64,000 bases of DNA from Pseudomonadota bacterium (GCA_023386885.1 JAEWIX010000001.1:1-64000); one strand, 5' to 3'; shown: positions 42,135 through 52,182, counted from the first letter of the stretch. The notes: generated by a model not told the origin, from the sequence alone. Translations and numbers: made by a program.

Positions 42135-43420
42135 TCACGACAATTGGCTGTCTGGTTCTTGTCGCGCTGCTGATGCTCGGAACGCCGGTGGCTTTCGCCA
42201 TGGCGATCGCCGGCGCCGTCGGTCTTTTCATGATCGGCGGCCTCCCGATGGTGCTTGGCATTCTCAAGACGACCGCGTTTTCCGTCGCCAACTCCTACGA
42301 GATCATCACCATCCCGATGTTCATTCTGATGGCAGAATTCGTCATCCTGTCGGGGGTCGCGGACGATCTCTTCACAGCAGCCTCGGCATGGGTGGGACGG
42401 TTGCGCGGCGGTCTCGCGATGGCAACGGCAATTGCCGGTGCCGGTTTCGGCGCCATTTCGGGCTCCAGCACCGCCGCGGCAGCGACTCTGGCCTCGACCA
42501 CCGTGCCCGCGATGCTCAAACAGGGCTACGAGCCGAAGCTCGCGACCGGAGTCGTGGCGATTTCCGGCACGCTGGCAATGCTGATTCCGCCATCCATTGC
42601 GCTCATTCTTTATGGCATCATCGCTGACGTCAGTATCGGCGATCTGCTGATCGGCGGGGTCATTCCCGGCATTCTCGTCACCATCACCATCATCCTCACG
42701 GTCGCATTCCTGGTGTGGCAGGATCCGGACCGCGCACCGGCCGGGCGCTCCTACACGATGATGGAGAAAATCCGCGCGCTGAAGGTCGTCGGCCCACTGC
42801 TGATCCTGTTCGCGGCGGTGACCGGCTCGATCTATCTCGGCGTCGCAACACCGACCGAGGCATCAGGCATCGGCGCATTCGGCGCCATGCTGCTGGCGCT
42901 GTGGGAGCGCAAGCTGACGCTCTCGACCTTGCGCCTTGCGTTGATCGATGCGACGCGCACCAGTTGCATGATCATCATGATCATTCTGGGCGCGCACATC
43001 TTCGGCTATTTCTTCACCCTGACCCAAACGACACAGGATCTCGTTCGTTTCGTCGGCGATCTCAACACGTCGCGCTGGGTCATCATCGCGCTGATCCTGT
43101 TCGGATACATCGTACTCGGCTTTTTCATGGATCAGATCGCCATTCTGATCCTCACGGTGCCGGTGGTGCTACCGGTGGTCACAGCACTCGGCTTCGATCC
43201 GGTATGGTTCGGCGTCATCGTCATCGTAACCGCGGAAGTCGGCATGGTGACGCCGCCGATGGGACTCAACGTGTTCGTTGTCGCGCGCTATACACGCCGC
43301 CCGCTGGGCGAGATTTTCCGTGGCGTGATGCCGCATGTCATCGCCCATCTGATCGTGATCTTTCTGCTTACGGTGTTCCCGTCGATCATATTGTGGCTGC
43401 CGTCGACGATGCAGCGTTGA
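42131..43420 (+). CDS. TRAP transporter large permease subunit (DctM family)
   Basis: A 429-residue protein with about 12 transmembrane helices and the DctM hallmarks GFGAISGSSTAAAATLASTTVPAML and LIPPSIALILYGIIAD. It is the sodium-coupled transport subunit. Starts inside the stop of the small subunit (ATGA). Confidence 0.95.
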   Translation: MITTIGCLVLVALLMLGTPVAFAMAIAGAVGLFMIGGLPMVLGILKTTAFSVANSYEIITIPMFILMAEFVILSGVADDLFTAASAWVGRLRGGLAMATAIAGAGFGAISGSSTAAAATLASTTVPAMLKQGYEPKLATGVVAISGTLAMLIPPSIALILYGIIADVSIGDLLIGGVIPGILVTITIILTVAFLVWQDPDRAPAGRSYTMMEKIRALKVVGPLLILFAAVTGSIYLGVATPTEASGIGAFGAMLLALWERKLTLSTLRLALIDATRTSCMIIMIILGAHIFGYFFTLTQTTQDLVRFVGDLNTSRWVIIALILFGYIVLGFFMDQIAILILTVPVVLPVVTALGFDPVWFGVIVIVTAEVGMVTPPMGLNVFVVARYTRRPLGEIFRGVMPHVIAHLIVIFLLTVFPSIILWLPSTMQR

Positions 43421-43464
43421 TCAACCAACGAGCCTTCAAGAAACCCAACAAGAGAGGAAAATTC

Positions 43465-44499
43465 ATGAATCAAAGAAAGCATCTGTCGCGCTTCACGACG
43501 TCCGTCGCTGCATTGTCCGCTGCCTTGTTGTGGTGCGGCGCCGCGACCGCGCAGACCGCGCTGCGCGTCGCGGACTCGTTTCCGACCGGGCACTACATTG
43601 CCGAAAATCAAACCAAGCCCTGGATGGAGAAGGTAAAGGAGCTGACCGGCGGCAAGGTCAGCTTCCAATATTTCCCCGCCGAGCAACTCGGCAAGGCGAA
43701 GGATCTGCTGTCGCTGACACAGACCGGCGTCGTCGATATCGGTTACGTCGCGCCGTCGTTCGTCGGTGACAAGTTGCCGCTCGCCGCGGTGGCCGAACTG
43801 CCCGAGGCGTTTTCCACATCTTGCCAGGGCACGATGGCGTTCTGGAACATCGCCAAGCCCGGCGGCATCCTGGACAAGACCGAATTCGCCCCGAGCGGGA
43901 CGCGGGTGCTGTTCGTGCTGGTGCTGCCGCCCTACCAACTCTACATGGCCAAGGACAACATCACCTCACTCGAAGTCGCCAAGGGCAAGAAGATCCGCAC
44001 CTCGGGCGGCGCGAAGGAACTCGCGGTGCGCGCCATCGGCGCAACCCCGATCCAGATTCCAACGCCGGAAGTGCGTGAAGCCGTCGCGCGCGGTACGGTC
44101 GACGGCATTCTGTTCCCGCACTCGAGCATTCCGCCCTACGACCTCACCAAGCAGGTCAAGTATGCGACGATTGGCGAGAACTTCGGCTCCTTCATCGTCA
44201 CCTACATGATCAGCCTCAACAAGTGGAATGCGCTTCCACCCGAGGTCAAAAAGGCGATGGACGAGGCCGGCGAATGGGCGACGCGCCACGGCTGCAAGAT
44301 CGCGGACGAACGCGAGGCCGCCGATATCGAGAAGCTGAAAGCCGGCGGCGTCACCTTCGTCAAGTTGTCCGACGCCGATCATACGCAGCTTGAGAAGGAA
44401 CTTGCCGGCGTCAGTCAGGAATGGGCCAAGAACCTGGACAAGCGCGGCAAGAAAGGCAGTGACGTTCTCAAGGCGTTTCAATCCGGCCTGAAGAACTGA
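43465..44499 (+). CDS. TRAP transporter periplasmic binding protein (DctP family)
   Basis: A 344-residue protein with a signal peptide (cut near ATA-QT) and a DctP-type fold. The conserved ligand Arg is in the KIRTSGG segment, and the domain runs from LRVADSFPTGHYIAE to the helical C-terminus. GAGAGGAAA precedes the ATG. The operon ends with a strong hairpin at 44540. It delivers the ligand to the two permease subunits. Confidence 0.93.
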   Translation: MNQRKHLSRFTTSVAALSAALLWCGAATAQTALRVADSFPTGHYIAENQTKPWMEKVKELTGGKVSFQYFPAEQLGKAKDLLSLTQTGVVDIGYVAPSFVGDKLPLAAVAELPEAFSTSCQGTMAFWNIAKPGGILDKTEFAPSGTRVLFVLVLPPYQLYMAKDNITSLEVAKGKKIRTSGGAKELAVRAIGATPIQIPTPEVREAVARGTVDGILFPHSSIPPYDLTKQVKYATIGENFGSFIVTYMISLNKWNALPPEVKKAMDEAGEWATRHGCKIADEREAADIEKLKAGGVTFVKLSDADHTQLEKELAGVSQEWAKNLDKRGKKGSDVLKAFQSGLKN

Positions 44500-44539
44500 C
44501 GGTTGCGGCCCATCGGGACCGCCTTGGTTGTCGCGTTAT

Positions 44540-44568
44540 CGCGCAGGCGCAACTCGAGCGCCTGCGCG
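44540..44568 (+). terminator. Terminator of the TRAP operon
   Basis: GCGCAGGCGC at 44541-44550 pairs perfectly with GCGCCTGCGC at 44558-44567, closed by a C-G pair outside, with a 7-nt loop and TTGT after. Confidence 0.7.
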
Positions 44569-44628
44569 TTGTACAAGGATAAGACGCGACCGCACTGGCC
44601 TCATCGAAGTCAGGCTTCGCCATCGATC

Positions 44629-46746
44629 TCAGGCAGCGCGTACGGTTTCGAGGAAGCGGTCCACTTCGAGTTTGAGTCGGTTGCTTTCACCCGATAGCGA
44701 CTGCGCCGAAGCCAACACCTGCGACGACGCCGAGCTGGTCTCATAAGCTCCCTTGTTCACCTCGATGATGTTGGCCGCGACCTGGCTGGTCGATTTTGCC
44801 GCATCCTGTACGTTGTGAACGATCTCCTGCGTCGCGCCACCCTGCTGCTCGACAGACGCCGCAATCGTCGACGCGATTTCCGAAATGCGACCGATGGTCG
44901 AACCGATCTGCTTGATGGCAGCAACGGAATCCTGCGTCGCCACCTGCATCCCCGCGATTTGCGCACTGATCTCGCTGGTTGCCTTGCTGGTCTGGGTGGC
45001 CAGCGTCTTGACCTCCTGCGCCACCACCGCAAAGCCTCTGCCGGATTCACCTGCACGGGCGGCTTCGATAGTCGCGTTCAACGCCAGAAGGTTGGTCTGC
45101 TCGGCGATCGTCGTGATCAGGTTGATGACATCGCCGATACGCGTCGCGGCCTTTGAAAGTTCATTGATGCGGGAATCGGTCAACTCCGCCTGCTGCACTG
45201 CCTCCGAAGCGATACGGGTCGACTCCTGCACCTGACGATTGATCTCCGCGATCGACGCGGTCATCTCTTCGGTCGCACTCGCGACCGAATTGACGTTGTT
45301 GGAGGCGTCACCGGATGCAGCTTCGACCATCCCCGACAGTTGCTGGGTTTCCGACGCCGTGCTGGTCAACGTCTTGGCCGACGCCTCCAGTTCGGTCGAG
45401 GCCGAGGAGACTGTCTCGACGATCTCCCCGATCGCAACCTGGAATTCGTCAGCCAGTCGCGCCATGTCGGAACGACGCTGAGCGGCGACCTGCTTTTCGC
45501 TTTCAAGACGTTCGGCACGTAAGCGATTGGATTCTGCCATGTTGTCCTTGAAAACTTGCAGCGCCGATGCCATCGCACCGATTTCATCCGAACCGCCCGT
45601 CGCGACCTGGGTGGACAGATCGCCGGCAGCAAGCGCCTTCATGCTGACCTGCAATCCGACCAGACGGCGAACCACCGCCCGTCCGACATAGAGCCAGCCT
45701 ATCAGGAGCGCTGCCAACAGGCTGCCAACCGCAAGACTGATGAGTACGATGCGACCGCTGCTGATTTCCGCTTCCGACGCATTGACGGTGGCTGCCGCCG
45801 CCGCCTCGCTGCGTTGGCCCAACTGCCTCACGCCGATTTCCAGTTGCGAGGTGAGTTCGCGATTTTGCGCCACGACGTCGGCGCCGGCTTTCGACGCCGC
45901 GATTTCCTTCAGCTTCAGATCGAAGATGTTGTCCTTGCCGTTTCCGATCGCCACAAGCTGATTCACAAGCTGGGTTGTTTCGCCATTGTTAAGGATCGCG
46001 GCCGCCTTTCCGAGGCGTCGGGCCGTCGCGTTGAAACGATCTTTCACTGGCGGGAGCAGATCGGCAGAGGCGAGATCGGCGGCCTCGACCAGAATGCCGA
46101 GCAGCAGGTTGGATTCGGCGCGAAGCGCCAACACTGCCTGCAATGCACCAAGCTCGTTGTCCGCGAGGCCGAGCAGCGTCTTGCGGATCACTGCGACATC
46201 CTGCTTGTCGGCCGCGGTTTCCAGCGCCATCGCCAGCGTGAACCCGACATCATCGGCGATCGGGATCAGCTTCTCGGCAAGTTTCTGATGGCTCTTGCGC
46301 AACTCCGCAATTCGCGCCGCGCGGGCCGCCGCAATCGACTGACGCTCGGTGACGGACTTCTCAAGCCGGGCCAGGTTGTCGAGAATTGGCTGCGCGGTTT
46401 TGTTAAGCTGCGCGGCGTCGGCGGTGCTGAGTGTACCGATCGCGCGCGTCAGCTCATCGCGGGAGACGACAAGGTCTTTGGCAGCTTGCGCTCGTTCGCC
46501 GTCATTGGCGGCGGCGAGCAGGCTCGGCGCTGCCGCACCGACGTTCCCTGCTGCCTTGATGACATGCGACGACCGCGTGATTTCCGGCAGGCTCTGTTCG
46601 GCAATCACGCCGAGCGAACTTCCAAGGCTGTTATAGGATACGATCGCGTTGATGCTGGCGATCACCGTCATGGCCGCCACCAGTCCGAATGCCAAGAACA
46701 AGCGCCCCCGCAGACCAACCCGCAATTTCGACATCACGGCCTTCAT
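44629..46746 (-). CDS. Methyl-accepting chemotaxis protein
   Basis: A 705-residue chemoreceptor. One transmembrane helix near 15-37, a helical-bundle periplasmic sensor (about 38-330), a second helix near 335-357, a HAMP domain, and a long cytoplasmic signalling hairpin. The kinase-control tip reads AEQTNLLALNATIEAARAGESGRGFAVVA. Methylation helices surround it. GGGGGA lies before the ATG at 46746. It transmits a ligand signal to CheA; the ligand is unknown. It follows the binding-protein gene at 48014 in the same direction. Confidence 0.93.
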   Translation of the reverse strand: MKAVMSKLRVGLRGRLFLAFGLVAAMTVIASINAIVSYNSLGSSLGVIAEQSLPEITRSSHVIKAAGNVGAAAPSLLAAANDGERAQAAKDLVVSRDELTRAIGTLSTADAAQLNKTAQPILDNLARLEKSVTERQSIAAARAARIAELRKSHQKLAEKLIPIADDVGFTLAMALETAADKQDVAVIRKTLLGLADNELGALQAVLALRAESNLLLGILVEAADLASADLLPPVKDRFNATARRLGKAAAILNNGETTQLVNQLVAIGNGKDNIFDLKLKEIAASKAGADVVAQNRELTSQLEIGVRQLGQRSEAAAAATVNASEAEISSGRIVLISLAVGSLLAALLIGWLYVGRAVVRRLVGLQVSMKALAAGDLSTQVATGGSDEIGAMASALQVFKDNMAESNRLRAERLESEKQVAAQRRSDMARLADEFQVAIGEIVETVSSASTELEASAKTLTSTASETQQLSGMVEAASGDASNNVNSVASATEEMTASIAEINRQVQESTRIASEAVQQAELTDSRINELSKAATRIGDVINLITTIAEQTNLLALNATIEAARAGESGRGFAVVAQEVKTLATQTSKATSEISAQIAGMQVATQDSVAAIKQIGSTIGRISEIASTIAASVEQQGGATQEIVHNVQDAAKSTSQVAANIIEVNKGAYETSSASSQVLASAQSLSGESNRLKLEVDRFLETVRAA

Positions 46747-46832
46747 CGTCTTCCCCCAATCACTTCTGATCTATGATCTGTCATCGTATCGACAGGACAG
46801 TGGCCGGACCTGGCTGGTCTTCCCACGCGACA

Positions 46833-48014
46833 TTAGATGCCGGCCTTCTGCAATTTCTCGACTGCCTTGAACCGGCCATCGGGCTGGATCACGGTCAGGA
46901 ACACCTGATCCGAACCGCGATTGCTGGTGCTGCTGAATGACAGCTTCAAACCGCCAAGATCGAGCGGACTTGCCTTCTGGACGGCTTCGATCAGGCCCTT
47001 GCGGGTCGGCTCGCCGTCGATCTTCTCAAGGCCGGCGATCAATGTTCGCCCGACCAGGTAACCCTCGAGTGAAACGAAGCCCGGCTGTTCTTTCGGCGCA
47101 ACGTCCTTCAGCGACGCCTGATAGCGCGCGACCACCGGAATTTTGGTGTCATGCGGAAACGGCACCACTTGCGTCACCACTACGCCAGCGCCGTCCGGCC
47201 CCAGCTCCTTGGCGAGAGCGTCGGAGCCAACAAAAGAGACGTTGACGAAGGTTGGATCGAACTTGATCTGGCGCGCCAGCTTGATGAATTCGGCCGCCGG
47301 CTTGTAGGAGCTGATCATCACTACGGCTTCCGGCTTCGCCTTCCGAACCGCGAGCAGCGCACTCTTGATCGCGACAGTATTGCGCTCGTATGTCCCCTCG
47401 CCGACAAGCTTCATGTTGCGCTTTTCCAGCGCGCGCTGGAGCCCTGCGAGGCCCGCCTGTCCATAGGCATCGTCCTGATACATGATGCCGATACGCGTAT
47501 ATCCGAGGTCCTTGGTGAGGTGCTCGACCATCGCCTCGGTCTCTTGGTAATAGGAGGCACGGACGTTCATCACCAACGGCTTATAGGGTTCGCGGAGAAA
47601 CTCGACGCCGGAGAATGCGCCGATCATCGGAACGCCGGCGTTGGTCGTGATCGGCTGAATCGCCGCGGCGGTCGGGGTGCCTACGGTGCCGATGATGGAG
47701 AACACCTTGTCCTCCGCGAGCAGCTTTTTCACCACGCCAATCGAACGGGTCGGCTCATAGCCGTCATCGACGCTCTTGAGTTCGAGTTTTCGACCCTTGA
47801 TGCCGCCGGCCTTGTTGACTTCGGCAATCGCGGCCTCGAGACCCACCTTCATGCCCAAGCCCAATTCCGCTGCGGGGCCGGTGAGCGCAGCCGCCTGGCC
47901 GAGCACGATCTTGTCGGCTGTCACACCATCCTCAGCCTGGGCATTGGCGGTGAAGAAGCCCGCGATCATTGCCGCAATCGTAACAGTGGCGATTCTCGTC
48001 GAAATCTCGCGCAT
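46833..48014 (-). CDS. ABC transporter binding protein, branched-chain-amino-acid type
   Basis: A 393-residue periplasmic binding protein (type I fold) with a signal peptide (cut near AQA-ED), the usual start IVLGQAAALTGPAAELG, GGIKGRKLELKSVDDGYEP and the C-terminal lobe with SLEGYLVGRTLIAGLEK. No permease or ATPase genes accompany it. It lies upstream of the chemoreceptor in the same direction, so it may serve sensing as well as uptake. AAAGG precedes the ATG. Confidence 0.9.
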   Translation of the reverse strand: MREISTRIATVTIAAMIAGFFTANAQAEDGVTADKIVLGQAAALTGPAAELGLGMKVGLEAAIAEVNKAGGIKGRKLELKSVDDGYEPTRSIGVVKKLLAEDKVFSIIGTVGTPTAAAIQPITTNAGVPMIGAFSGVEFLREPYKPLVMNVRASYYQETEAMVEHLTKDLGYTRIGIMYQDDAYGQAGLAGLQRALEKRNMKLVGEGTYERNTVAIKSALLAVRKAKPEAVVMISSYKPAAEFIKLARQIKFDPTFVNVSFVGSDALAKELGPDGAGVVVTQVVPFPHDTKIPVVARYQASLKDVAPKEQPGFVSLEGYLVGRTLIAGLEKIDGEPTRKGLIEAVQKASPLDLGGLKLSFSSTSNRGSDQVFLTVIQPDGRFKAVEKLQKAGI

Positions 48015-48317
48015 GCGGGATACCTTTAAGTAATAGGTGAAAATCGACGCTGCGGGATTTTCGGAAGGGGCCGAACCGGCCAGAATCCATCACAACGACT
48101 CAACTGAGTCGTATGGTTAAGTAAAAACCTATATTTTGAATGAATGAGATCGTGCGGCGGTGCAGCAAACAGATGAAATGATAACTTTGTCGTCGGCACG
48201 GCAGGATCGTCGCGTGCACAAATAAAAACTCCGCTTCGTGAGGAGCGGAGTTTTCAAACCGTTACTTGCCTCGGGAAGGGTCGTCAGCCTGCACAACAAC
48301 GACCCATTGTCGCAATT
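48015..48317. other. Intergenic region with terminator
   Basis: No gene is seen in these 303 bp apart from the terminator at 48225-48254. The left half holds the promoter of the binding-protein gene; an AT-rich stretch at 48105-48150 is a good candidate. Confidence 0.5.
48225..48254 (-). terminator. Rho-independent terminator of the fpr gene
   Basis: AAAACTCCGCT at 48225-48235 pairs perfectly with AGCGGAGTTTT at 48244-48254. The stem has A-runs on one side and T-runs on the other, so it works in both directions; it lies 63 bp after the fpr stop on the minus strand. Confidence 0.85.
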
Positions 48318-49091
48318 TCAGCGTTCGGCGAACGCCTTCTCGACAACGAAGTGTCCCGGCTCGCCGTGGTTGCCTTCGACGAAGCCACGCTCCAGCAGTA
48401 GCGAGCGGGTATCGACCAGCAGCGCCGGGCTGCCGCACATCATTACGCGATCATTTTCGGCATCGAGCTCCGGCAGATTGATATCGCCGAACAGCTTGCC
48501 CGAGGTGATCAGATCGGTAATACGGCCGCGATTGCGGAACGGATCGCGCGTCACGGTCGGATAGTAGATCAGTTGATTGCTGATGTATTCGCCGAGGAAA
48601 TCGTGCTTCGGCAGCGTCTCGGTGATCATCTCGCCGTAGGCGAGTTCCTTCACGTGACGGCAGCCGTGCAGCAGCACCACCTTCTCAAAACGCTCGTACG
48701 TCTCTGGGTCTTTAATGACGCTGAGGAACGGCGCGAGGCCAGTGCCGGTGCCGATCAGATAAAGGTTGCGTCCGCTATGCAGGTTGTCGATCACCAGCGT
48801 TCCGGTCGCCTTGCGGCTGACGATGATCTGATCGCCTTCCTTGAGGTGCTGCAAGCGCGAGGTCAGCGGCCCGTCCGGCACCTTGATCGAAAAGAACTCG
48901 AGATTCTCTTCGTAGTTGGCGCTCGCCACGCTGTAGGCGCGCAGCAGCGGCTTCTCGCCGACCTTGAGGCCGATCATCGTGAACTCGCCGTTGCGGAAGC
49001 GAAACGACGGATCGCGCGTGGTGGTGAAGCTGAAGAGGTTGTCGGTCCAGTGATGGACGCTGAGAACGTTTTCGAAGTTGAAGTTGCTCAT
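48318..49091 (-). CDS. fpr: Ferredoxin/flavodoxin-NADP+ reductase
   Basis: A 257-residue flavoenzyme with the FAD-binding motif LLRAYSVASA, the NADP-binding motif GTGTGLAPFLS, and the C-terminal MMCGSPALL and GHFVVEKAFAER. Length and start (MSNFNFENVLSVHHWTD) match bacterial-type (subclass I) Fpr. It moves electrons between NADPH and ferredoxin or flavodoxin in the cytoplasm. Single gene with its own terminator. Confidence 0.95.
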   Translation of the reverse strand: MSNFNFENVLSVHHWTDNLFSFTTTRDPSFRFRNGEFTMIGLKVGEKPLLRAYSVASANYEENLEFFSIKVPDGPLTSRLQHLKEGDQIIVSRKATGTLVIDNLHSGRNLYLIGTGTGLAPFLSVIKDPETYERFEKVVLLHGCRHVKELAYGEMITETLPKHDFLGEYISNQLIYYPTVTRDPFRNRGRITDLITSGKLFGDINLPELDAENDRVMMCGSPALLVDTRSLLLERGFVEGNHGEPGHFVVEKAFAER

Positions 49092-49184
49092 CGCGGGCGA
49101 GTTCCGTTTTATTGCGTCGCACAATTGCCGGTCAGAATGGCGCGGAATATGACGAAAGCGTGGCGCTTGCGCAGGTCTATATCG

Positions 49185-49196
49185 TTAGTATACTAA
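49185..49196. promoter_or_regulatory. Perfect 12-bp palindrome upstream of the enamidase gene
   Basis: TTAGTATACTAA is perfectly symmetrical and lies in the intergenic region between fpr and the enamidase gene, 84 bp before the latter. Its size and A/T-rich form resemble MarR-type operators, and a MarR gene lies at 51668, so it is a candidate site. This is inference. Confidence 0.5.
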
Positions 49197-49279
49197 TGAA
49201 TAAACCGACTTGATCCGTTCGTCAAGATGGGATCAAATCTGTTTGCAAAACAACAGCTTAATGCCAGGGAGCAAGGTAG

Positions 49280-50479
49280 ATGTCGCATGGCGAGCCGCAG
49301 GGAAACGCACATTCCGGGAAATTAGTCGTCCGTAACATCGGACTGGTTCTAAGCGGCGCGCTCGAAAACCCGATCCTGGACGCGGATACCGTGGTCGCCG
49401 TCGACGGCAAGATCACCGCCATCGGCCGCGCCAAGGATGTCGATACCGAGGGTGCCACCACGATCATCGACGCCAACGGCATCACGCTGACCCCCGGCCT
49501 GATCGACAGCCACGTCCACCCCGTCGCCGGCGACTGGACACCGCGCCAGAACCAGATGAACTGGATCGACAGCAATTTGCATGGCGGCGTCACCACCATG
49601 ATCTCCGCCGGCGAAGTCCACATGCCGGGGCGGCCAAAGGACATCGTCGGCCTCAAGGCGATGGCGATCTTCGCGCAACGGGCCTTCGATAATTTACGTC
49701 CCAGCGGCGTCAAGGTTCACGCCGGCGCGCCGGTGATCGAGAACGGCATGGTCGAGGAAGACTTCAAGGAAATGGCCTCGGCCGGTGTGCGCTGGCTCGG
49801 CGAAGTCGGCCTTGGCAGCGTCAAGGACGGCCCCACCGCGCGTAAGATGGTGGCATGGGCGCGCAAGTACGGCATGAACAGCACGATCCACACCGGTGGC
49901 CCCTCGATCCCCGGCTCCGGTCTGATCGACGCCGACGTGGTGCTCGAAGCCGACACCGATATCGTCGGCCACATCAACGGCGGCCACACCGCGCTGCCTG
50001 ACGGACAGATCCGCTGCATCTGCGAGGGCTGCAAGCGCGGCCTCGAACTCGTTCACAACGGCAACGAACGTTCGGCGCTCTATACACTGCGGCTGGCCAG
50101 AGAAATGGGCGACCTCAACCGCGTCATTCTCGGCACCGACGCGCCGGCGGGTTCGGGAGTTCAGCCGCTCGGCATCCTGCGCATGGTGTCGATGCTGTCG
50201 TCGCTCGGCGAGGTGCCGGCGGAAGTCGCGTTCTGTTTCGCCACCGGCAACACGGCGCGGCTGCGCGCGCTCGATTGCGGATTGATCGAGGTCGGCCGTG
50301 CCGCGGACTTCGTGTTCATGGACAAGGCGCAGCACTCATCCGGCAAGGATATTCTGGAGAGCGTACAACTCGGCGATCTGCCCGGCGTCGCCATGACCGT
50401 GATCGACGGTATCGTGCGTAGCCAGCGCAGCCGCAATACTCCGCCGGCGGGCCGAGTGCCGACAATCGTGACGGGATAG
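49280..50479 (+). CDS. ena: Enamidase (2-formylglutarate-forming amidohydrolase)
   Basis: A 399-residue amidohydrolase that closely follows the enamidase of nicotinate fermentation: PGLIDSHVHP, LHGGVTTMISAGEVHMPGRPKD, GVKVHAGAPV, GEVGLG, HTGG, GHINGGHTA, ILGTDAPAGSG, then SRNTPPA near the end. It opens the ring of 1,4,5,6-tetrahydro-6-oxonicotinate to 2-formylglutarate plus ammonia. The reductase that makes this substrate is encoded at 59093-60562. AAGGTAG precedes the ATG. Confidence 0.9.
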   Translation: MSHGEPQGNAHSGKLVVRNIGLVLSGALENPILDADTVVAVDGKITAIGRAKDVDTEGATTIIDANGITLTPGLIDSHVHPVAGDWTPRQNQMNWIDSNLHGGVTTMISAGEVHMPGRPKDIVGLKAMAIFAQRAFDNLRPSGVKVHAGAPVIENGMVEEDFKEMASAGVRWLGEVGLGSVKDGPTARKMVAWARKYGMNSTIHTGGPSIPGSGLIDADVVLEADTDIVGHINGGHTALPDGQIRCICEGCKRGLELVHNGNERSALYTLRLAREMGDLNRVILGTDAPAGSGVQPLGILRMVSMLSSLGEVPAEVAFCFATGNTARLRALDCGLIEVGRAADFVFMDKAQHSSGKDILESVQLGDLPGVAMTVIDGIVRSQRSRNTPPAGRVPTIVTG

Positions 50480-50610
50480 ATCGAGCCCGAAATCAGCGGA
50501 GCTTGACGCGGAGCGCGGTCGAACCAACATCAGCGCGTCCGATTGCGTCGTCGCGCCCGCGATGACAATGATGTCTGTCAGGACTCAAGAATAGGAGACA
50601 TGGGGACATC

Positions 50611-51573
50611 ATGCCTGCGCCGCTCGATCCAGCCATTGCCGCCGTCATTCCAAAACTCCCGCTGCGCGATCCGCCGAGCCTGACGCCGAAAGCCGCGCGG
50701 GATTCGCTTCGCGCGCTTGCCGACGCCCGCGCCGCCGTTCCACCGCCGCCGGTCGCGTTGGTCACGGACATCGAGGTGAAAGGCGCGGCCGGGTCGCTCG
50801 CCGCGCGCGTCTATCGCAACGGACAGGCTCCGGCGCCCACCGTGGTCTTCTTCCACGGCGGCGGCTGGGTTGCCGGTGATCTGGAAACCCACGACCGGCA
50901 GGCGAGGCTGCTCGCGATCGAAACCGGTGCGGTGGTGATCTCGGTCGATTACCGGCGGCCGCCGGAAACGCGCTTTCCCGGCGCCTTCGAGGATTGCTTC
51001 GCGGCGATGCGCGACGTGATCGCCCGGATCGGCGAATTCGGCGGCGATCTGACCCGGGTCGGCGTCGCCGGTGACAGCGCCGGCGGCAATCTCGCGGCCG
51101 CCGTCGCGCTCGCCTGCCGCGATACGGGAATCAAACTCGCAGGCCAAATGCTCGTCTATCCCGTCACCGACATCGTCGGCAGCTACGCGGATGCAGGCGA
51201 GAACGCACGCTATCCGTCGCGCAACGAGAATGCCGAAGGCTATTTCCTCTCGCGCGCGGTCATGGAATGGTTCGCCGGGCATTATCTAGAAGACGCCGAC
51301 CACACCGCCGACTGGCGCGTGTCGCCGTTGCGTGCGAAAAGTCTAGTCGGCGTCGCGCCCGCGGTCGTCTGCACCGCGTGGTTCGATCCGCTCCGCGACG
51401 AAGGCAAAGCCTATGCCGATGCAATGACGGCGGCAGGCGTGCCGACGGCCTATCACAGCGGCCCCGGCCTCATTCATGGGTATTTTGGGCTAGGCGAAGT
51501 CAGCGCGGCGGCGAAGAACGAAGCCGAGCGCGTGCGCGCCGATTTCAAGGCGTTGCTCGATCGCGGCGCCTGA
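50611..51573 (+). CDS. Alpha/beta hydrolase, hormone-sensitive-lipase family
   Basis: A 320-residue esterase-like enzyme: oxyanion motif HGGGW at 82-86, nucleophile GDSAGG (Ser156), Asp in AWFDPLRDEG and His in GLIHGYFG. It follows the enamidase gene by 131 bp in the same direction, so it may act on an ester or lactone of the pathway, or be unrelated. GGGGAC precedes the ATG. Confidence 0.85.
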   Translation: MPAPLDPAIAAVIPKLPLRDPPSLTPKAARDSLRALADARAAVPPPPVALVTDIEVKGAAGSLAARVYRNGQAPAPTVVFFHGGGWVAGDLETHDRQARLLAIETGAVVISVDYRRPPETRFPGAFEDCFAAMRDVIARIGEFGGDLTRVGVAGDSAGGNLAAAVALACRDTGIKLAGQMLVYPVTDIVGSYADAGENARYPSRNENAEGYFLSRAVMEWFAGHYLEDADHTADWRVSPLRAKSLVGVAPAVVCTAWFDPLRDEGKAYADAMTAAGVPTAYHSGPGLIHGYFGLGEVSAAAKNEAERVRADFKALLDRGA

Positions 51574-51667
51574 GGATTGCCGCAACACCCACGACGCGAC
51601 GTTGGATCAACACTGTCATGGCCGGTTCAGAGTCGGACATAACGGACGAAGTTAAACTCATCCCAAG

Positions 51668-52126
51668 CTAACGCAGCTTCATGAGGAGCGCGACGAACAC
51701 GTCGCGCTCCTTCGGCGTCAACGGTGCCAGCGTTTCCTCCGTCACCTGCAACGCGCTCGGCGATATCTTTTCGACCAGGGCCTGACCGGCGCGCGTCAGC
51801 GTCACCAGCAAACGACGGCCATCGCGTGGGTCCGGTCCGGTCTCCGTCAGCCCTCGCGCGGTCAACCGATCGATCACGCCCTTGATGGTCGCAACATCCA
51901 TCGCGGTGAGACGACCAAGCTGATTCTGCGAGCATGGCCCCGCTTCTGCGAGTTTCGATAGTGCCGCCCATTGCGTCGCGGTGAGTTGAGGGCCAATCGC
52001 CGCAGCAAAGATCGACGTGTGACGCTGCGATACTTGACGCAGGATGAAGCCGACCTGCGCGTCAAGATTATAGGCCGCAGACTTCTGCGATGCCGCCTTG
52101 CTCCTTGTCGACGGCTTTCTAGGCAT
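51668..52126 (-). CDS. MarR-family transcriptional regulator
   Basis: A 152-residue winged-helix regulator: ATQWAALSKLAEAGPCSQNQLGRLTAMDVATIKGVIDRLTARGL, then the wing GPDPRDGRRLLVTLT and a C-terminal dimer helix. It follows LivF by 56 bp in the same direction and is the last gene of the long leftward operon. In Pseudomonas the nicotinate genes are controlled by a MarR regulator (NicR), so a pathway role is likely. GAGGGG precedes the ATG. Confidence 0.87.
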   Translation of the reverse strand: MPRKPSTRSKAASQKSAAYNLDAQVGFILRQVSQRHTSIFAAAIGPQLTATQWAALSKLAEAGPCSQNQLGRLTAMDVATIKGVIDRLTARGLTETGPDPRDGRRLLVTLTRAGQALVEKISPSALQVTEETLAPLTPKERDVFVALLMKLR

Positions 52127-52182
52127 ATGCGCCCCTCGTTCCGGTCGTCGGCCGTGCGCCTGCCCGTCGCGTGCTCATGGCG

